Shown piece after piece: positions 1 through 11,068 of a DNA stretch of 64,000 nt (position 1 is its first letter; every line of letters starts with the position of its first letter). Below the pieces are notes generated by a model, which was not told the origin of the DNA, did not search any database, and saw nothing but the letters and a program-made list of their open reading frames with translations. The translations under genes were made by a program, and so were the position numbers. The DNA comes from Ephemerocybe angulata (Eukaryota > Basidiomycota > Agaricomycetes > Agaricales > Psathyrellaceae). Where the stretch lies: positions 248,001 to 312,000 of the forward strand of contig JAACJK010000225.1 in assembly GCA_013368325.1 (NCBI GenBank), in the 5' to 3' direction.

Positions 1-658
1 TGAATGAGAAAAGAGGCTTCCATAAGAGATTATTGAGGCAGCTACAGGCATCCGGCATTCAGCGAAGAAGGGCAGTAAAGGACAATCACACATACGCGGG
101 CACCGGTAGTATGATTGGAATTCGTACTCCTCGAAAATGAATTGGTCATAGACTTCTTGGATGTTAGGCAAATTGAAGTAAGGCTCGGTTATGAGGAGTG
201 AGGCTTCCGTAGTGTTGAGCTAGAACGGGGTCCTGAGCAACAGATGCAGCCGAGGAGGCAAAAAATAGCATACATTCAGGACTTGATCAGAAAAGATGCC
301 ATCCCAGACAGCCTTTTGAGCATCCCAGTCAACGACATAGCCCTGTCAGAGTGTCAGTATGCCGGGCATACAATGTTCCGTCCTACCCGATTTTCTTCAC
401 CTTTTCAAATGGTAAACGGTAATGTAGGGAGGCGAAATCACTGCACGCCTTGAACTCATGGCCGACATATGTTGCTTTGTCCCCTTTGGAACGTATAATT
501 GCGTTTTGGACGACCCTGAGGGTGTTCAGCGTCCCGAATAGACCCAACTGCGGCCAATTCAGCACGAACCTGGGCTCCTTCCCTTCCCCTCCTCGAGTCA
601 CAACCCCAACTTTGATTGTGGATGCGCCGTTGTCAAGTACGACGATGGGGTTCTTCAT
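1..658 (-). CDS. ARP6: Actin-related protein 6 (ARP6), N-terminal part, runs off left edge
   Basis: Four exons read on the minus strand: 401-658, 274-342, 96-219 and 1-41, with introns of 58, 54 and 54 bp that keep the frame. They give about 164 residues of the ARP6 N-terminus. The first residues contain the actin-fold phosphate-loop motif [12 protein letters not shown]. Later come the ARP6-typical stretch [20 protein letters not shown], then [12 protein letters not shown], and [11 protein letters not shown] followed by [14 protein letters not shown]. In known fungi ARP6 is a subunit of the SWR1 complex, which deposits histone H2A.Z in chromatin. The start at 658 is the first ATG and gives the expected N-terminus. 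The rest of the protein (about 60%) lies outside the window. The gene is divergent from the TANGO2-family gene. The assignment comes from remembered family motifs. Confidence 0.9.
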
Positions 659-1280
659 TTCGGTATGGCGTACTAGTGCCTTTGGAGCAGCTTACAGCAC
701 AGATTCTCTTCTCGATGGTGGCGGCGCTAAACAGAGTTGGATTTGGTCACAATGGTGCCTCATGCCCCTGGGCGTGTACGATGTTCGCCAATTTCGCCAA
801 ATCCATTCCTGCAGATGTCGACTCGTTGTAGACTAGAGAACCAAGGCGTTTTGAAGAGGACATGAAAATGTGAGAGAACATAGGTCGTGGTATTCTGTAA
901 ACCGAGGATGCAGTGATGGGGCCCGGCTAAGGACCGTCCGGAGTCTTCATCAACGACGCGTCGCGGCCTCGTCTGAGTCAATTGACAATCCTCTTGGACA
1001 TCGACCACGACGTCGACTCGTTGTCAAGCGGTACGGCAATACTGAACGCAGGCAAACCTTCTCGTCGACTCATCATTCACCGGACCTGTGGGCATTCGGA
1101 AGCGTGACGCTAATTGGCAGTGGTGCAGTAAGCCTAGTCCATTTTGGCCTTGCAGGGCGTCATTGACGGAGAGTGACGAGCCCAGATTGTCAGGGTTTCA
1201 GCATTCGCCTCGGACTCAGGGACCTTCTGACGATCTATACTCTCGACGCGTTGATAGTAGCGTAAAGCGAAACGTCAAGG
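659..1280. promoter_or_regulatory. Divergent intergenic region between ARP6 and TANGO2-like genes
   Basis: These 622 bp separate two start codons that point away from each other, so the region should hold both promoters. I see no convincing TATA box and no protein-like ORF; the short frames crossing it have no family resemblance. Confidence 0.5.
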
Positions 1281-2680
1281 ATGTGCATTGCCGTCTGGAC
1301 GCTTGACCACCCAGACTACGCCTTGTAGGTCACCGAACCGTTTGGATCGAGAAACAAGCGCGCACGGGAGGCAGAGCGTCATTTTACCTGGCTCTGCTTC
1401 CTACAGGCCCTTATCGAGCGGCGTGATTTCATCTCAGAAACCTCCTCGTTCTTATGTGCGGCGTCGCCGCGTTGCAGCGAAGAGAGCTGAATGAAATCTC
1501 CAGGATCCTTGGAAACAATCGGGACGAGTTCTTGGATCGGCCGACTCAGAACGCTCATTGGCACTCGTTTGACCAGAGTCTCCACGATGATGACGGGGGG
1601 AACATCCTTTCTGGTCGAGACGAACAAGCCGGAGGGTCGTGGTTCGGCGTAAACAAAGCAGGGAGAGTAGCATTACTGTAAGGGAAATCCATTTCTTCTT
1701 CCAAGGAACGGCGTCTTAACGTTACCCCATTGCCGTTAAAATGTTCTCACTGTAAAGAACAAACATAACCGAGCCCTTGGGCCACTACAAGTCGACGAGG
1801 GGTTATCTAATCTCCTCCTTCCTCCAATCCGAGTCGACACATCCCTTGGAAGACGAACTCGGAAAAATTGTTGCACCGGATGCCGTCTTTGCAGGCTTCA
1901 ATCTGTTGCTTCTGGCGCCCTCATTACGACCCGATTCTAATTCGATCTCCTACTCCTCCCTGTATGTGACCAATCATGGTGGAGGTGGGGTCCTGACGGC
2001 GCGCCCTCTCACTTCATCGGAGCGATCCTGTGGATGCATGTCAAATGGGGTCGATGGACATGGGGCGGGCGACTGGCCCAAAGTCAGACATGCCATCGAC
2101 GACTTCACTGCTGTCCTTCAAGATCTCCAGCACCAAGAACAGCAGGAAGATCTAGAAGCTGCAGCCACCAACAAGAACGCCAAAGGTGACAAGCCCGACT
2201 CCCCTCCAAAGGCACCTGCGAAGGCTGATCTGGAGTCCAAATTGGTGAACGGGCTCTTCCAAGTCTTATCGTGAGTAAACTCTTCACTTTAGGGGTGCCA
2301 ATTGTATTTTTGGGAGCCACTGGTGTACTGACCCCCGACCCCCATTTTCCCCTCTTGCGCGATTTTATCCGACAAGTTGGCGATGTTCTGGATCCATATC
2401 GTCTCGGTCTGAGCTTCGAAACACCGTCCAGGTAGCTCCGATTCCGGTTATTTTGGAAGCAAAGCCCGGGGTTTCCAAGACACATACCACGGAGCCAAAG
2501 GTGTATGGTACTCGAACCACCACAGTTCTTTTGATAAAGCGAAACGGTGATGTGTATTTTGTCGAAAAGGATATCTGGAAGAGAGGTGCTGATGGAAGAG
2601 TCGTTCATGTCGACCCTCCGACGCAGCGAGAGTTTCGTTTCAAGCTGGATATGGATGCTATCAGGAAGCCTGAAGCGTAG
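1281..2680 (+). CDS. TANGO2 / NRDE family protein
   Basis: Exons 1281-1324, 1504-1677, 1758-2270 and 2377-2680 join in frame to a 344-residue protein. The N-terminus begins MCIAVWTLDHPDYAL and continues into the hallmark NRDEFLDRPT (Asn-Arg-Asp-Glu). It is followed by ILSGRDEQAGGSWFGVN, a glycine-rich motif, and TNITEP, all typical of the NRDE/TANGO2 family. In animals TANGO2 is linked to Golgi and mitochondrial function and possibly haem handling; the biochemical activity in fungi is not settled. The first intron (179 bp) is about three times longer than the usual 50-65 bp here, but both splice sites rejoin the conserved core exactly. Introns two and three are 80 and 106 bp. The middle of the protein has a low-complexity linker rich in Lys, Asp and Pro. 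Confidence 0.88.
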
Positions 2681-3193
2681 AGTTGGACACTGCCGCAAGA
2701 AGCTGATGGCTGGTGTGTTGGGGAGGAGGGACTCGAAGTGGGCGCTCATGAGATTTCATTTCTGCGATGGAATGTCGATGGAATCGGACAATCGTGTCTA
2801 GCGAGAGAAGTAGGAACTTGGTTGGGCATCACGGCTATTGATAATGTCGTAGTATCGACTGTGTAATGAACAAAGAGAGTTGTAATCGAAAAGATAGCAA
2901 GTGGACCAGCCAGGGCAACGTCCATTATAGCGATAGATGGAAATGTGTAGGGTATGGTATCATACAGTGAGATGCGTGGGTAAACATACAAGGCTCCTCA
3001 AATGACTGAATAAACAAGGTGATAAATATTAAACGTCCGTCATACATCGTGGGGTGGCATCGTCGAGGGACAAAAAGGGATAGAGCAGTCGTAAGGCAGC
3101 ATAAGGTGGCGCTCTTCGAAGCGAACGGAGTGGAGAAAAGTACAGGCGCTGTCCATTGGTTCTGTTCCAGAGAGAGGGTGCGGTAGAAGGCGT
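2681..3193. other. Convergent 3' intergenic region
   Basis: The 3' ends of the TANGO2-like gene and the Zn2Cys6 gene face each other here. I see no gene; the region should hold both 3' UTRs and polyadenylation signals. Confidence 0.5.
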
Positions 3194-4776
3194 TCAGGTC
3201 ATAACATGTGTGTACACCGCATGGTGATCACCAGGTGGCATCGGGAAGTATGGGTTGTACCCGCCACTCGCCATGTTGTTCCATTCCTGCGGCGGCATCC
3301 CAGGGGAGCTACCAGCGTTCTGATATGGCGCATGGCCTCCGCTGGACGCCGACAGCGGTGTGAGAAGCTCGTTATCAGACGGCGTGCCGCTGTCATATGC
3401 GGGAGCACCGTTCGCAGTCGCGGTGCTGCCGTTCGAGTGGTGTTGCTCGGCGACACTGTTTGAGGGTCTAACCATTAGAATTGCACGTGAAAAGTCGAGG
3501 ACCACGAGGACACTCACTGGAGAAGGTCGTTGAGCTCGAGGATTCGTCGATAGACGAGGCATGAGGTGTTGGGTGGATGATTGAATTGACGAAGTGATGT
3601 CAAGGAGTTCTGCAGCTGCTGGGAGAGACCCATGTACGCAACGCCCGTCGTAGGATGGTTCCGACATGGGCAGAAGCTCTGTGGTGTCGAGCCGCTCGAC
3701 GAGTACTGGTCGCTATAGTTGCTTCCATCGTCGCTATTGTTCCCCATGGCGTATCCCCCGTTTCCATTCTCTGGATACGTTGTGTTTGAATTACCATTGT
3801 AGTGGGTGGTGGGAGAGGTGGGGTATTGCATGGAGATGGCTGTCGGCGAGTTGTACTGTTGCTGCTGCTGTCGTTGTTGCTCGGGGCTTTCGAAGGAGCC
3901 GTTCGAGGACGTCCGTCGAACATCGAAGTTGTGATATCTGACCGAGGGCGCTGGTGACGGTGAGAAGCGATAGAGGTTGGGGTTCTGGCCTTCAGTTGAG
4001 GGTTCAGTTTTGATTGGGCTCAACATACTCCCCCGAGCACTGCGCGAGCCGTGCTCATCGACGCCCCGTTTGGAAAGGGGGACACATTTGGTGGCGCGGG
4101 AGTGCCACTTTTCGTTGGGATCGCCGTCGCGGAAGTTGGTATCAGCCCATCGAGGATGGGGCTTTCCTGGTGCTTCGTGAGCAAAGCTGTATGATAGAGG
4201 TTGGGGGTGTTAAGCGCTCACCTCGAAGCTCGCGAACAAGAGACTCGAGCTCTGCGATTCGATTGCGCAGGCGAGTGCTCTCGTCTACCGACGGGTCGTC
4301 GCTGTTTATCCCCGTCAGAAAGTGATCGCAACTGAATGGGCGGCTGTGGGCTCACCGGAGGGCAGGGTCGTCGATCTCATACACACAGAGACCAGTCTGC
4401 AGAAAGACAGAGATAAGCGCACGGAGAGGCGCGCACAGGGTAGCTACGTACGAGGCCCAGCTGGATGCAACGCTGACAGGGGCGCTTTCGATCACACTGC
4501 CAAACGCGTGGTCAACATCGATCAGGATTTTCGTGACAGTGTCGAGCGCACCTTTCGTTTGGATGTGTGACAATTAAGGCAGCTCTGCGTAGTCCGGTTT
4601 CGCCTCCTCTTCCTAATTAAGAGGGGATTCGGGGGTAGAGAGGACGACGGCTAATTAGCCCGGTGGCCAAATCAATGGCGACTTGGCACGCACCTGTGGT
4701 CAGTGTCGATGGTGAACTCGAGATCCATTATTTCGCCTTTGAGCTGGACTGGTTGGAAAGATTCAGAGGACATCAT
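3194..4776 (-). CDS. Zn2Cys6 (GAL4-type) transcription factor
   Basis: Seven exons on the minus strand (4694-4776, 4552-4612, 4452-4496, 4356-4396, 4222-4301, 3518-4166, 3194-3467) give 410 residues. The zinc cluster is split over three exons. Its six cysteines fall at about residues 39, 42, 49, 55, 58 and 67 with spacing C-x2-C-x6-C-x5-C-x2-C-x8-C, and basic residues lie just before it (KRRRNR). A leucine-patterned helix rich in Arg and Glu follows (TRLRNRIAELESLVREL), as is usual for a dimerisation linker. Then come a conserved segment (PRWADTNFRDGD) and a Ser/Asn/Gln-rich region with a polyglutamine run. The C-terminal part has a conserved Cys-containing block near SFCPCRNH. It should bind DNA in the nucleus. 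Its target pathway cannot be read from the sequence. The gene structure is well constrained because all exon phases agree. Confidence 0.9.
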
Positions 4777-7700
4777 GGCAGGGAGCGAAAAAGGAACAAG
4801 CTCTCGAGGGTGTCGAGTTTGGCCTTAAGTGCATCCGGAGCCATTAAGTAACAAGCAGGGATCTTGCGTAGAGATCGTGAACGCCAGGCTGACAGATGAG
4901 CATGACCCGATACGGAACCTGCCCAGGCCATGGGAGCACTTCTTCTCTTTCGATGTCACGGTCAAAAGTGACACGCCTGTGCCAGATATGGCCATATCTT
5001 GCCCTGAGGATCAGCCTGCACCTGTCCATGTGGGAGCTGCCTCTCCCCATCGTCGGAATTACTTCCGTCCTTATCCCCTCTCAACACGGAATATCATCGA
5101 ATTATTTCTATCCAGATTTCGTCCAAAGAGATTCCTCCCACCTCGATATAGCCCGGTTATGTGGCGTTACACGTAAACCGCGTCTCTGCCAGGCCACCCA
5201 TATCTCCAGCCTCTCCGAAGGCCCTCCAATATGAAGTCTTTTGTTATGCTTGCCTCTAATATGCCCTTTTGAATTGCCCAGTTAACAATCCGCGGAAGGC
5301 GGCCTCAAGGGGTCTAATCTTGAGTGGGAAACTCTGGCGCCAAACCTTCCGTTCTTCTGGATAATCGGCGAGGCTATCGAGATCTCTCAAGAGGTAGTTT
5401 ACGCTACAGAAGGTTTTAATAGAATTCCTACCGCTGTGATCCTGCTCGTCTTCATTGACTTCTCTCAGGCGTACCTTTATTTCTACACCCTCCGGCATTA
5501 TTGGTTACACAATCACCGTCCTCGACTGTCAGATCCTATTATTTAGACGTTTAGTGCATTGGTATTGGGGCAATCTGGGGACAACCGTTAGACAACTCTC
5601 CTTTGGCAACCTGTCTGCGTTCTTTTTTTAACGCTCTGTAGTGGATAGGCAAGCGCCGAACTGATTGCCACAATCAGAGTCCTTGAAAAGGCGAACGAAA
5701 CCAATGGTGCCCACTTACCCAAGAGGTTACGATCTCTGATAAAGAGAAGTCCTTGGCAGCGAAGGCGAGCGGACACGAAGGAACCCCTGATCAAGGCCTC
5801 GTGACAGGACTTGACGCCGTGGAAGATGCTTGCACTGGGATCAGCCATTCACATCACCTGTATGTCCAATTGTGAGAAGCTGCGAGAGCCTTCAATGGGC
5901 GCGGTCGAGGACCTCGAGCGTCTGCAGCTTGTTAACCCTATCGGGGTCAAAAGTTACAATTGGCATCGAACATCTCTCTCGATAAGTCAATCCTCCAAAC
6001 CAGTCTAGAGGTAGATAGCTATCAATCTCGTCGGGCAAAACTTATGCGTACTTGTGGTAACCCACCTTTTTAGGTATGTCTGCCCTGCACGGACATAATG
6101 TACCCGACGAGCTGTGTATGCATTCGCGACGCGGTCAACGCAACGGCTCGCCGGTTTCGTCTTCGAGTCGCAGATATACATACACCGCTATCCCTCACGC
6201 GCGGCGGCAATTAACATCACAGGTACACCGACGCTCCGAAGGTGCATGCCGTTGCCTTATGACCCTTCTTCCAGTTGTGTCGGGGGAATCGAGGAAGCAC
6301 CTAACTATTAAGGTAAACAAATCACATGTATAAATCGATAGAAGTTCTGTCGGAAACGCACTGTACGAACCGCGCAACTCGAAGAGAGTTCATCGGGGAA
6401 CATGAGCCGCAACAGTAAGCGTTAACTGATCATGATGGGAACCAGAGTATTCCTCGAGCCGGTATTTAGATCGCAAACGGAGTAAGCAAAGGTCTGCAAT
6501 GTGAATGTGCGAAGGATCTTACAGGACACTTGATTGACATGGGTTTCTTGCGCAATCGCGAGATGCCATCAGGTAGGTTTTTGTTCCACATCGAGGGTGC
6601 CCCAAAAGTTAAAACCGATCGAGGTAGCCGTTCAAGCGCTTGGGCGCATTTCGGAGAGATCGCGCGTGCTTTAATGTATCTGAGAATGGTCGACGGAGGA
6701 TTGGAATCATACTTCAACGAAATGTCGATACGCCCTGGGAACGGATGGATACCGGAAATATGACGCTTTGGCATATTGGTCGCTATGTGCCTGTGATTGA
6801 GTGGGTTTGGGCAGAGAAGTTAGAGTTAGTTCATTACCGATAACAGGAGTGTACAGGACTTACTTTCATCAGGAACTCAAGAAGCGGGAACGAGGGGCTC
6901 TTGCGCAGGCACATAGAACAGAGTCGATGCCATGGATACACACCTTTCTCCTCCCTGACAGGATCATCCAATTATCAAGGAGGAGAAATGAAACTTGATC
7001 TAGGCAGCCCCACATCCGACTATCAGAGTTAGCATTTGCTTGCCTCCCCTCGACCCCAATGACATAATTTTGGCGGTGTAAGAGTACGACAGATCCACAT
7101 TCACTCTGGAAATAGGACTTTTACCGAAAACTGACGGACGGAGAAAACTGTTTCGTAACTCAGTTATCTTCCGTGCACACGAGGTGGCTGCCATTCCACC
7201 CACCAGTTTAAAATGGCCGAAAGCCCTGCAAAATACGCCAGAACGTCTGGAGCAGCATCAATTGCATTCCATAACAAAGTGACACGGCGAATTGGATGTT
7301 CAGTTATCTATAATTGCCATTATAACGTTAGGAAAAGAAGTAGCCGTGGATGTCGAGCTCGACGTACCAGGGAATAGTGCGAGTGGTTTTCTCGCGTCAA
7401 AGGTAGAGGAGACGCCACCAACAAGTGCTGGCTCACAGTGCTACGACCGGTAGCTTTGACCGCCTATCTGAGGAATATTAAAGACGTCATGTCGGCCCTG
7501 TCAATCTCTCTGCTGCGACCATGGCGAGCATAGGGGTTCGTGTTGGGCCCCCCTCGTGAAGAAGCCAACGGCCATCTATCCTCCTGTGTGCATGATCGTG
7601 AGTACTTGGTAACGGACTATTTTTGTGGGTTAATCGGAGTAGTTTCCAGAGTAGTCAAGGCACTGATTAAAGCGACCTACTCTGGGACAAATGTATAGGA

Positions 7701-8335
7701 ATTTGACACCGCGCACCCTGGCTTAGAAAATGGAAGGGCAGGGGAATGGATCTTCGACTTATTATGCCGAGGTTAGCAGCTCGGGGCGAGGCGGGGCGGT
7801 GTCCCACCAGATCCACCACAGAGGGCCACGGTCGTGGTATGAAGAAGAAGTTCAAGGGGTGGGAGGGCAGCTATTTGGAAAGCATTCCTCCCTCCGGTGG
7901 AGTACCAGGACCGAAGGCGTAATTTCGCCTCCGAAATCCTGGCTAAATTAGACAACCGAGTAACTAGTTAGACTTGACAGAAGATATCTACTGCTTAGAG
8001 TGACTCACCGGTGCTCAGCGAATTGCGCAACAGAAGGTACAGGCGTCACGTACCCAAAAAATAGCTAGACCAGGAAAGAAGGCAAAGTCGGACGCGTGTA
8101 TATCAAACACACAGTAAGGATCAGAAAGTAGTCCGTCCGTCTCGAGTTTCTAGCTCGTGGGACGAGCCTTTCTTTTTCGCGCGACCAGCTCTTTCTGGGG
8201 TTACTTACCCAGGGAAGGTGAAACAGGAAAAATGAGCAGAGCATCGACGCTGAAGCAATCAAGGGAAGAGAACAGCTGCCACAAATTTTGGAGAAATGTG
8301 ATCACGGAGAGCCAGGTGGCACGATGCCTCGCGCG
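4777..8335. other. Gene-poor interval
   Basis: About 3.5 kb with only short ORFs (up to about 119 codons), none with a recognisable motif, codon structure or plausible splice chain. It may hold decayed mobile DNA, but I could not find intact terminal repeats. Part of it upstream of 4776 should carry the promoter of the Zn2Cys6 gene. Confidence 0.5.
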
Positions 8336-8344
8336 ACGTTGTGG
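8336..8344 (+). repeat. 9-bp target-site duplication, left copy
   Basis: The sequence ACGTTGTGG directly abuts the left inverted repeat. The identical 9 bp directly follow the right inverted repeat at 10715-10723. This marks the insertion boundaries of the TIR element. Confidence 0.9.
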
Positions 8345-8505
8345 TAGACCTGTGACAGGTCGGTTACGTGAGCAAGCCACGCCTATGACGGCTTTCAGCC
8401 GGTCGATAGACCGACCTGTAGGCCTCGGATTTATTTGGCGGGAGTGGAAATGCCTGCCATATAAGGCAGGAGGCAAAAGTCACGGGCGCAGAAATGTCAC
8501 GGGAA
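8345..8505 (+). repeat. Left terminal inverted repeat of the DUF6589/RecQ element
   Basis: It pairs with the reverse complement of about 10540-10714. It contains a nested palindrome (GGTCGATAGACC) and, further in, a block with AGGCAGGAG followed by AGTCACG that is also present in the right repeat. The inner boundary is approximate. Confidence 0.8.
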
Positions 8506-8603
8506 ATGTTCCCTAATTCGTACATACGCCCCTGAGGCCGCAAGGCTTTGTTTACAACGCCCACCATTATCGTCGTTATTGTCCAATTTATCTTCACTTC
8601 ACC

Positions 8604-10112
8604 ATGCCACCAGCGAGAAACAAGGACGGGAGTGTCACCTTTGTTCCAGGCAAGATAAAAGGAGTCCCGGATGCAGCAAGTTTCGCCAGCGCAGGCCCAC
8701 CAAGTGCCCCAACCCCTCCCCCACCACGGCACCCACGGTACAAGGTGGCTTGGAAGCAGGCGACCACCCAGGGGCCGAATTCCTTCGTACCTATCGAGTC
8801 TATCAGCTCTCAGCTCTCGCCTGTCCCACCAGAAAGCCCGTCTCAGACCCTCAGCCCCCAATCGGACGTACCCACAGGATCCCTGCTCTTCTCGCAGCCT
8901 CAGCCAGCACCGGACAGCTCACCTTCGATGTCGGAGTCTTCTGGCAGCTTTGGATCACCTTCTGGGTCGCCGGATCTGCTATCCTTTGAGGATTTGAGCC
9001 CCAGAACACTGTCAGAGTCCACGGGCAGTCCCGTTTCACTCTCTAGGTTGAGGTGCGCCTGCTATTTTGAGTTTCGTGGCGTAGCTAACCAAATCAACCA
9101 GTCTCTCAGCATCATCGTCTTCTAGCTCGTCTCTAGCATCTTCTACGTCGTCTATTGGCTCGTCGCATTCGGACATCCCAGCTGTGGACCGCCATATCAA
9201 GCACGCTCTTGCATCGGTCAAGGAAAAGTACTCTCTGGGGGCTATTGGAATTACGCAGCGCATCTTCGACGACAAGGCATCGGTTTACGAGAAATCTCGC
9301 TCCGCATACTTCAGCCCTAACAACAACTCAATTGTATCCCTTCTCAACTCCATAGCAGGGACTCCGGACGGGTGTTTGAAGCTTCGGGAATGGATTCTAT
9401 CTCCCACTGGGAAGAAGCAGGTGCACGACATTATCCACGACGAAATGGACGAGGTTACGAAGGCAGAGAAGATATCAGGGCTCAGTGAGATTACTCCTGA
9501 GTATATTGCGAACTGGAAAGTGTCGGACCACACGGAACGGGCACCATTCATGTGTGGTATTCTTGTTACGGCTGCGCAGACGGAGCGAGCCAAACGCGAG
9601 AACACCAAGAAGTTTCCTGATGTCGTGAGTCTATATCAAGTTGTACGGGGCTCCTTTTCTCACATTAATGCTCGTTCAAGGTGTGCCGTGTCGCGCTGGG
9701 GCAGCTTGCTTACCAGCGCTCTGGAAATGTTCTTGGATTCCCTGCCGCGTATGGACTCTTCCTCTGGTCGTGCGGCGCATCCCATCAAGTCATCGACTCA
9801 GCCCACCGAATGGGGCTCTCCATCGACTACTCGTCAATTAGGCCCTTACTCAAGGTCCTTGCAGACCATTCAATTGCAGCTTCGATTGAGGTTGCGAAAG
9901 GCCGGCACATGTTCGGCTACGACAACATCAATCTCAGCACGTCGATATTCGTCGAGCAGCGTGGCTCTTCGACTCCTGCCAAGGTTACCTCTGGGACGTT
10001 CGGGATCGTGTACCCCTTGCCAAATGCGAACTCGGAGGCGATGCATCTGAAGCCCATAACCGAGAGTTTTCTCAAGCTAGGACCGGACGCGCTCAACTTT
10101 GAACGGGGATAA
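8604..10112 (+). pseudogene. DUF6589-like protein, C-terminally truncated
   Basis: Exons 8604-9046, 9102-9624 and 9681-10112 (introns 55 and 56 bp) give 465 residues. The first 180 residues are rich in Ser and Pro. The conserved part has an Arg/Lys-rich helix with EKYSLGAIGI and a segment ending TERAKRENTKKFPDV. Next come LGQLAYQRSGNVLGFPAAYG and a GYDNINLSTSIFVEQRG block, which I recall from the multicopy basidiomycete DUF6589 family. Family members usually run well beyond this point. Here the frame stops just after LNFERG, within a few bases of the point where the opposing helicase fragment also loses similarity, so I read this as a deletion junction. The gene lies wholly inside the TIR element. 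The YDN motif could be the first acidic residue of a transposase-like core; that is inference. Confidence 0.75.
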
Positions 10113-10431
10113 CCATGCAGAAAGTCTTTCCGTAGCCCGTTCCAACGTCCACTATCACATCCCGTCCGGTAATCATCGCGATGGCTGCCTGAAGCTGAAA
10201 GGAATGTGGAATGACCGAGTTCTGCGAGGCAATCCATAGCAGGAGGCAGCAGCGTTGACCGATGACTTTTTCGCGAGGGCTGTAGGGGTCCCAGAAGCTG
10301 GCAGGAAGTGCACGGTCGTCGGTTGGGATGAGCTGGGCATAGGCTCTTCCAACATCTTCGTCCTTGAGTTTCCGGGCATCTTCAGTGGTGAGGCAGGCAA
10401 AGTCGGGTTGCAGAGGTAAATCGGTATCCAT
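10093..10431 (-). pseudogene. RecQ-type DEAD-box helicase, N-terminal fragment
   Basis: The minus-strand frame opens with ATG at 10431 and gives 112 residues. These include a Q-motif-like stretch (HSFQLQAAIAMI) and helicase motif I / Walker A in GRDVIVDVGTGYGKTFCMVIP. Similarity stops right after this motif, and the remaining two helicase domains are absent. The fragment lies between the inverted repeats of the mobile element and converges on the DUF6589-like gene, overlapping its last codons. It cannot be an active helicase. Fungal genomes carry many RecQ-like copies on mobile DNA, which fits this context. Confidence 0.75.
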
Positions 10432-10539
10432 TGGAGTATAAAAGAGTGTATTAAAAACGAGCGTAGGGGGTGCGTAAGGAGGAAGGTGAGGGGAATGGTC
10501 GAAGCCGCGAACAGCGCCAGCGCCAGACGTGACATGCGC

Positions 10540-10714
10540 GTGATTTACAGTGCGCGTGACTCTTGGGCTCCTGCCCTATTAGGAAGGAGCCAATAATTCC
10601 AATAAATCGAATATCCACTCACGCCAAATCGATCCGAGGCCTACCGGTCGGTCTATCGACCGGCTGCAAGCCGTCATAGCGCGTGCTTCACGCAACCGAT
10701 CGGTCACCGGTCTA
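10540..10714 (-). repeat. Right terminal inverted repeat of the DUF6589/RecQ element
   Basis: Reverse complement partner of 8345-8505. Compared with the left end it carries about 25 extra bases after the GAGTGGA block. The outer end is fixed by GGTCTA and the adjacent target duplication; the inner end is approximate. Confidence 0.8.
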
Positions 10715-10723
10715 ACGTTGTGG
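10715..10723 (+). repeat. 9-bp target-site duplication, right copy
   Basis: ACGTTGTGG, identical to 8336-8344, immediately outside the right inverted repeat. Confidence 0.9.
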
Positions 10724-11068
10724 TTCGGAGTCAAAGTGCGCGACCGCCGACCGGCGGGCACGCGTCGGCGCGCGCTGATGGCTTCGCCGGGAAAGTCAAT
10801 CACGGCCAAACAAGGACAACACTTCGTGACATCATCGCAGGGGCGCTGCCGCTCGAACAGTCACCGCGACTTTAGGGGCCAGCGTCGCGTTATCCACGGG
10901 CCACAGTCCTTTACTCTGAACCACCATCTACGGCGGACCACGACCAATCTTGCTCCAGTATACGTCTAACAGCTGTGATGTGAGTTACAGTTGGTCTTAG
11001 ATTGAACTTGAGCGGCATCCTTGACTGCGGTTATTGATTGACTTCTTCTAGTGTTCTTCTCTTCGAAC

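Larger units (their letters stand above)
8345..10714. mobile_element. Non-autonomous TIR DNA transposon carrying DUF6589-like and RecQ-like fragments
   Basis: The 2370-bp element starts with TAGACC and ends with GGTCTA and is bounded by perfect 9-bp direct repeats. Its ends form inverted repeats of roughly 160-175 bp (left 8345 to about 8505, right about 10540 to 10714) with many substitutions and a gap of about 25 bp. The best-matched core contains GACGGCTT, CAGCCGGTCGATAGACCGAC and TAGGCCTCGGAT. Inside are a plus-strand DUF6589-like gene broken at its 3' end and a minus-strand N-terminal piece of a RecQ-type helicase. The two converge at about 10.1 kb. I infer a deletion derivative of a larger autonomous element that carries both full genes. 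A 9-bp duplication excludes piggyBac, Tc1 and CACTA insertion chemistry. The helicase suggests comparison with helicase-bearing Academ (AcademH-like) elements. Confidence 0.85.

Noticed and set aside
2105..2749. A 214-codon minus-strand ORF
   Set aside because: Antisense to exons 3 and 4 of the TANGO2-like gene, which has clear family motifs.
4777..8335. A possible LTR retrotransposon relic
   Set aside because: I found no matching long direct repeats, primer-binding site or polymerase motifs.
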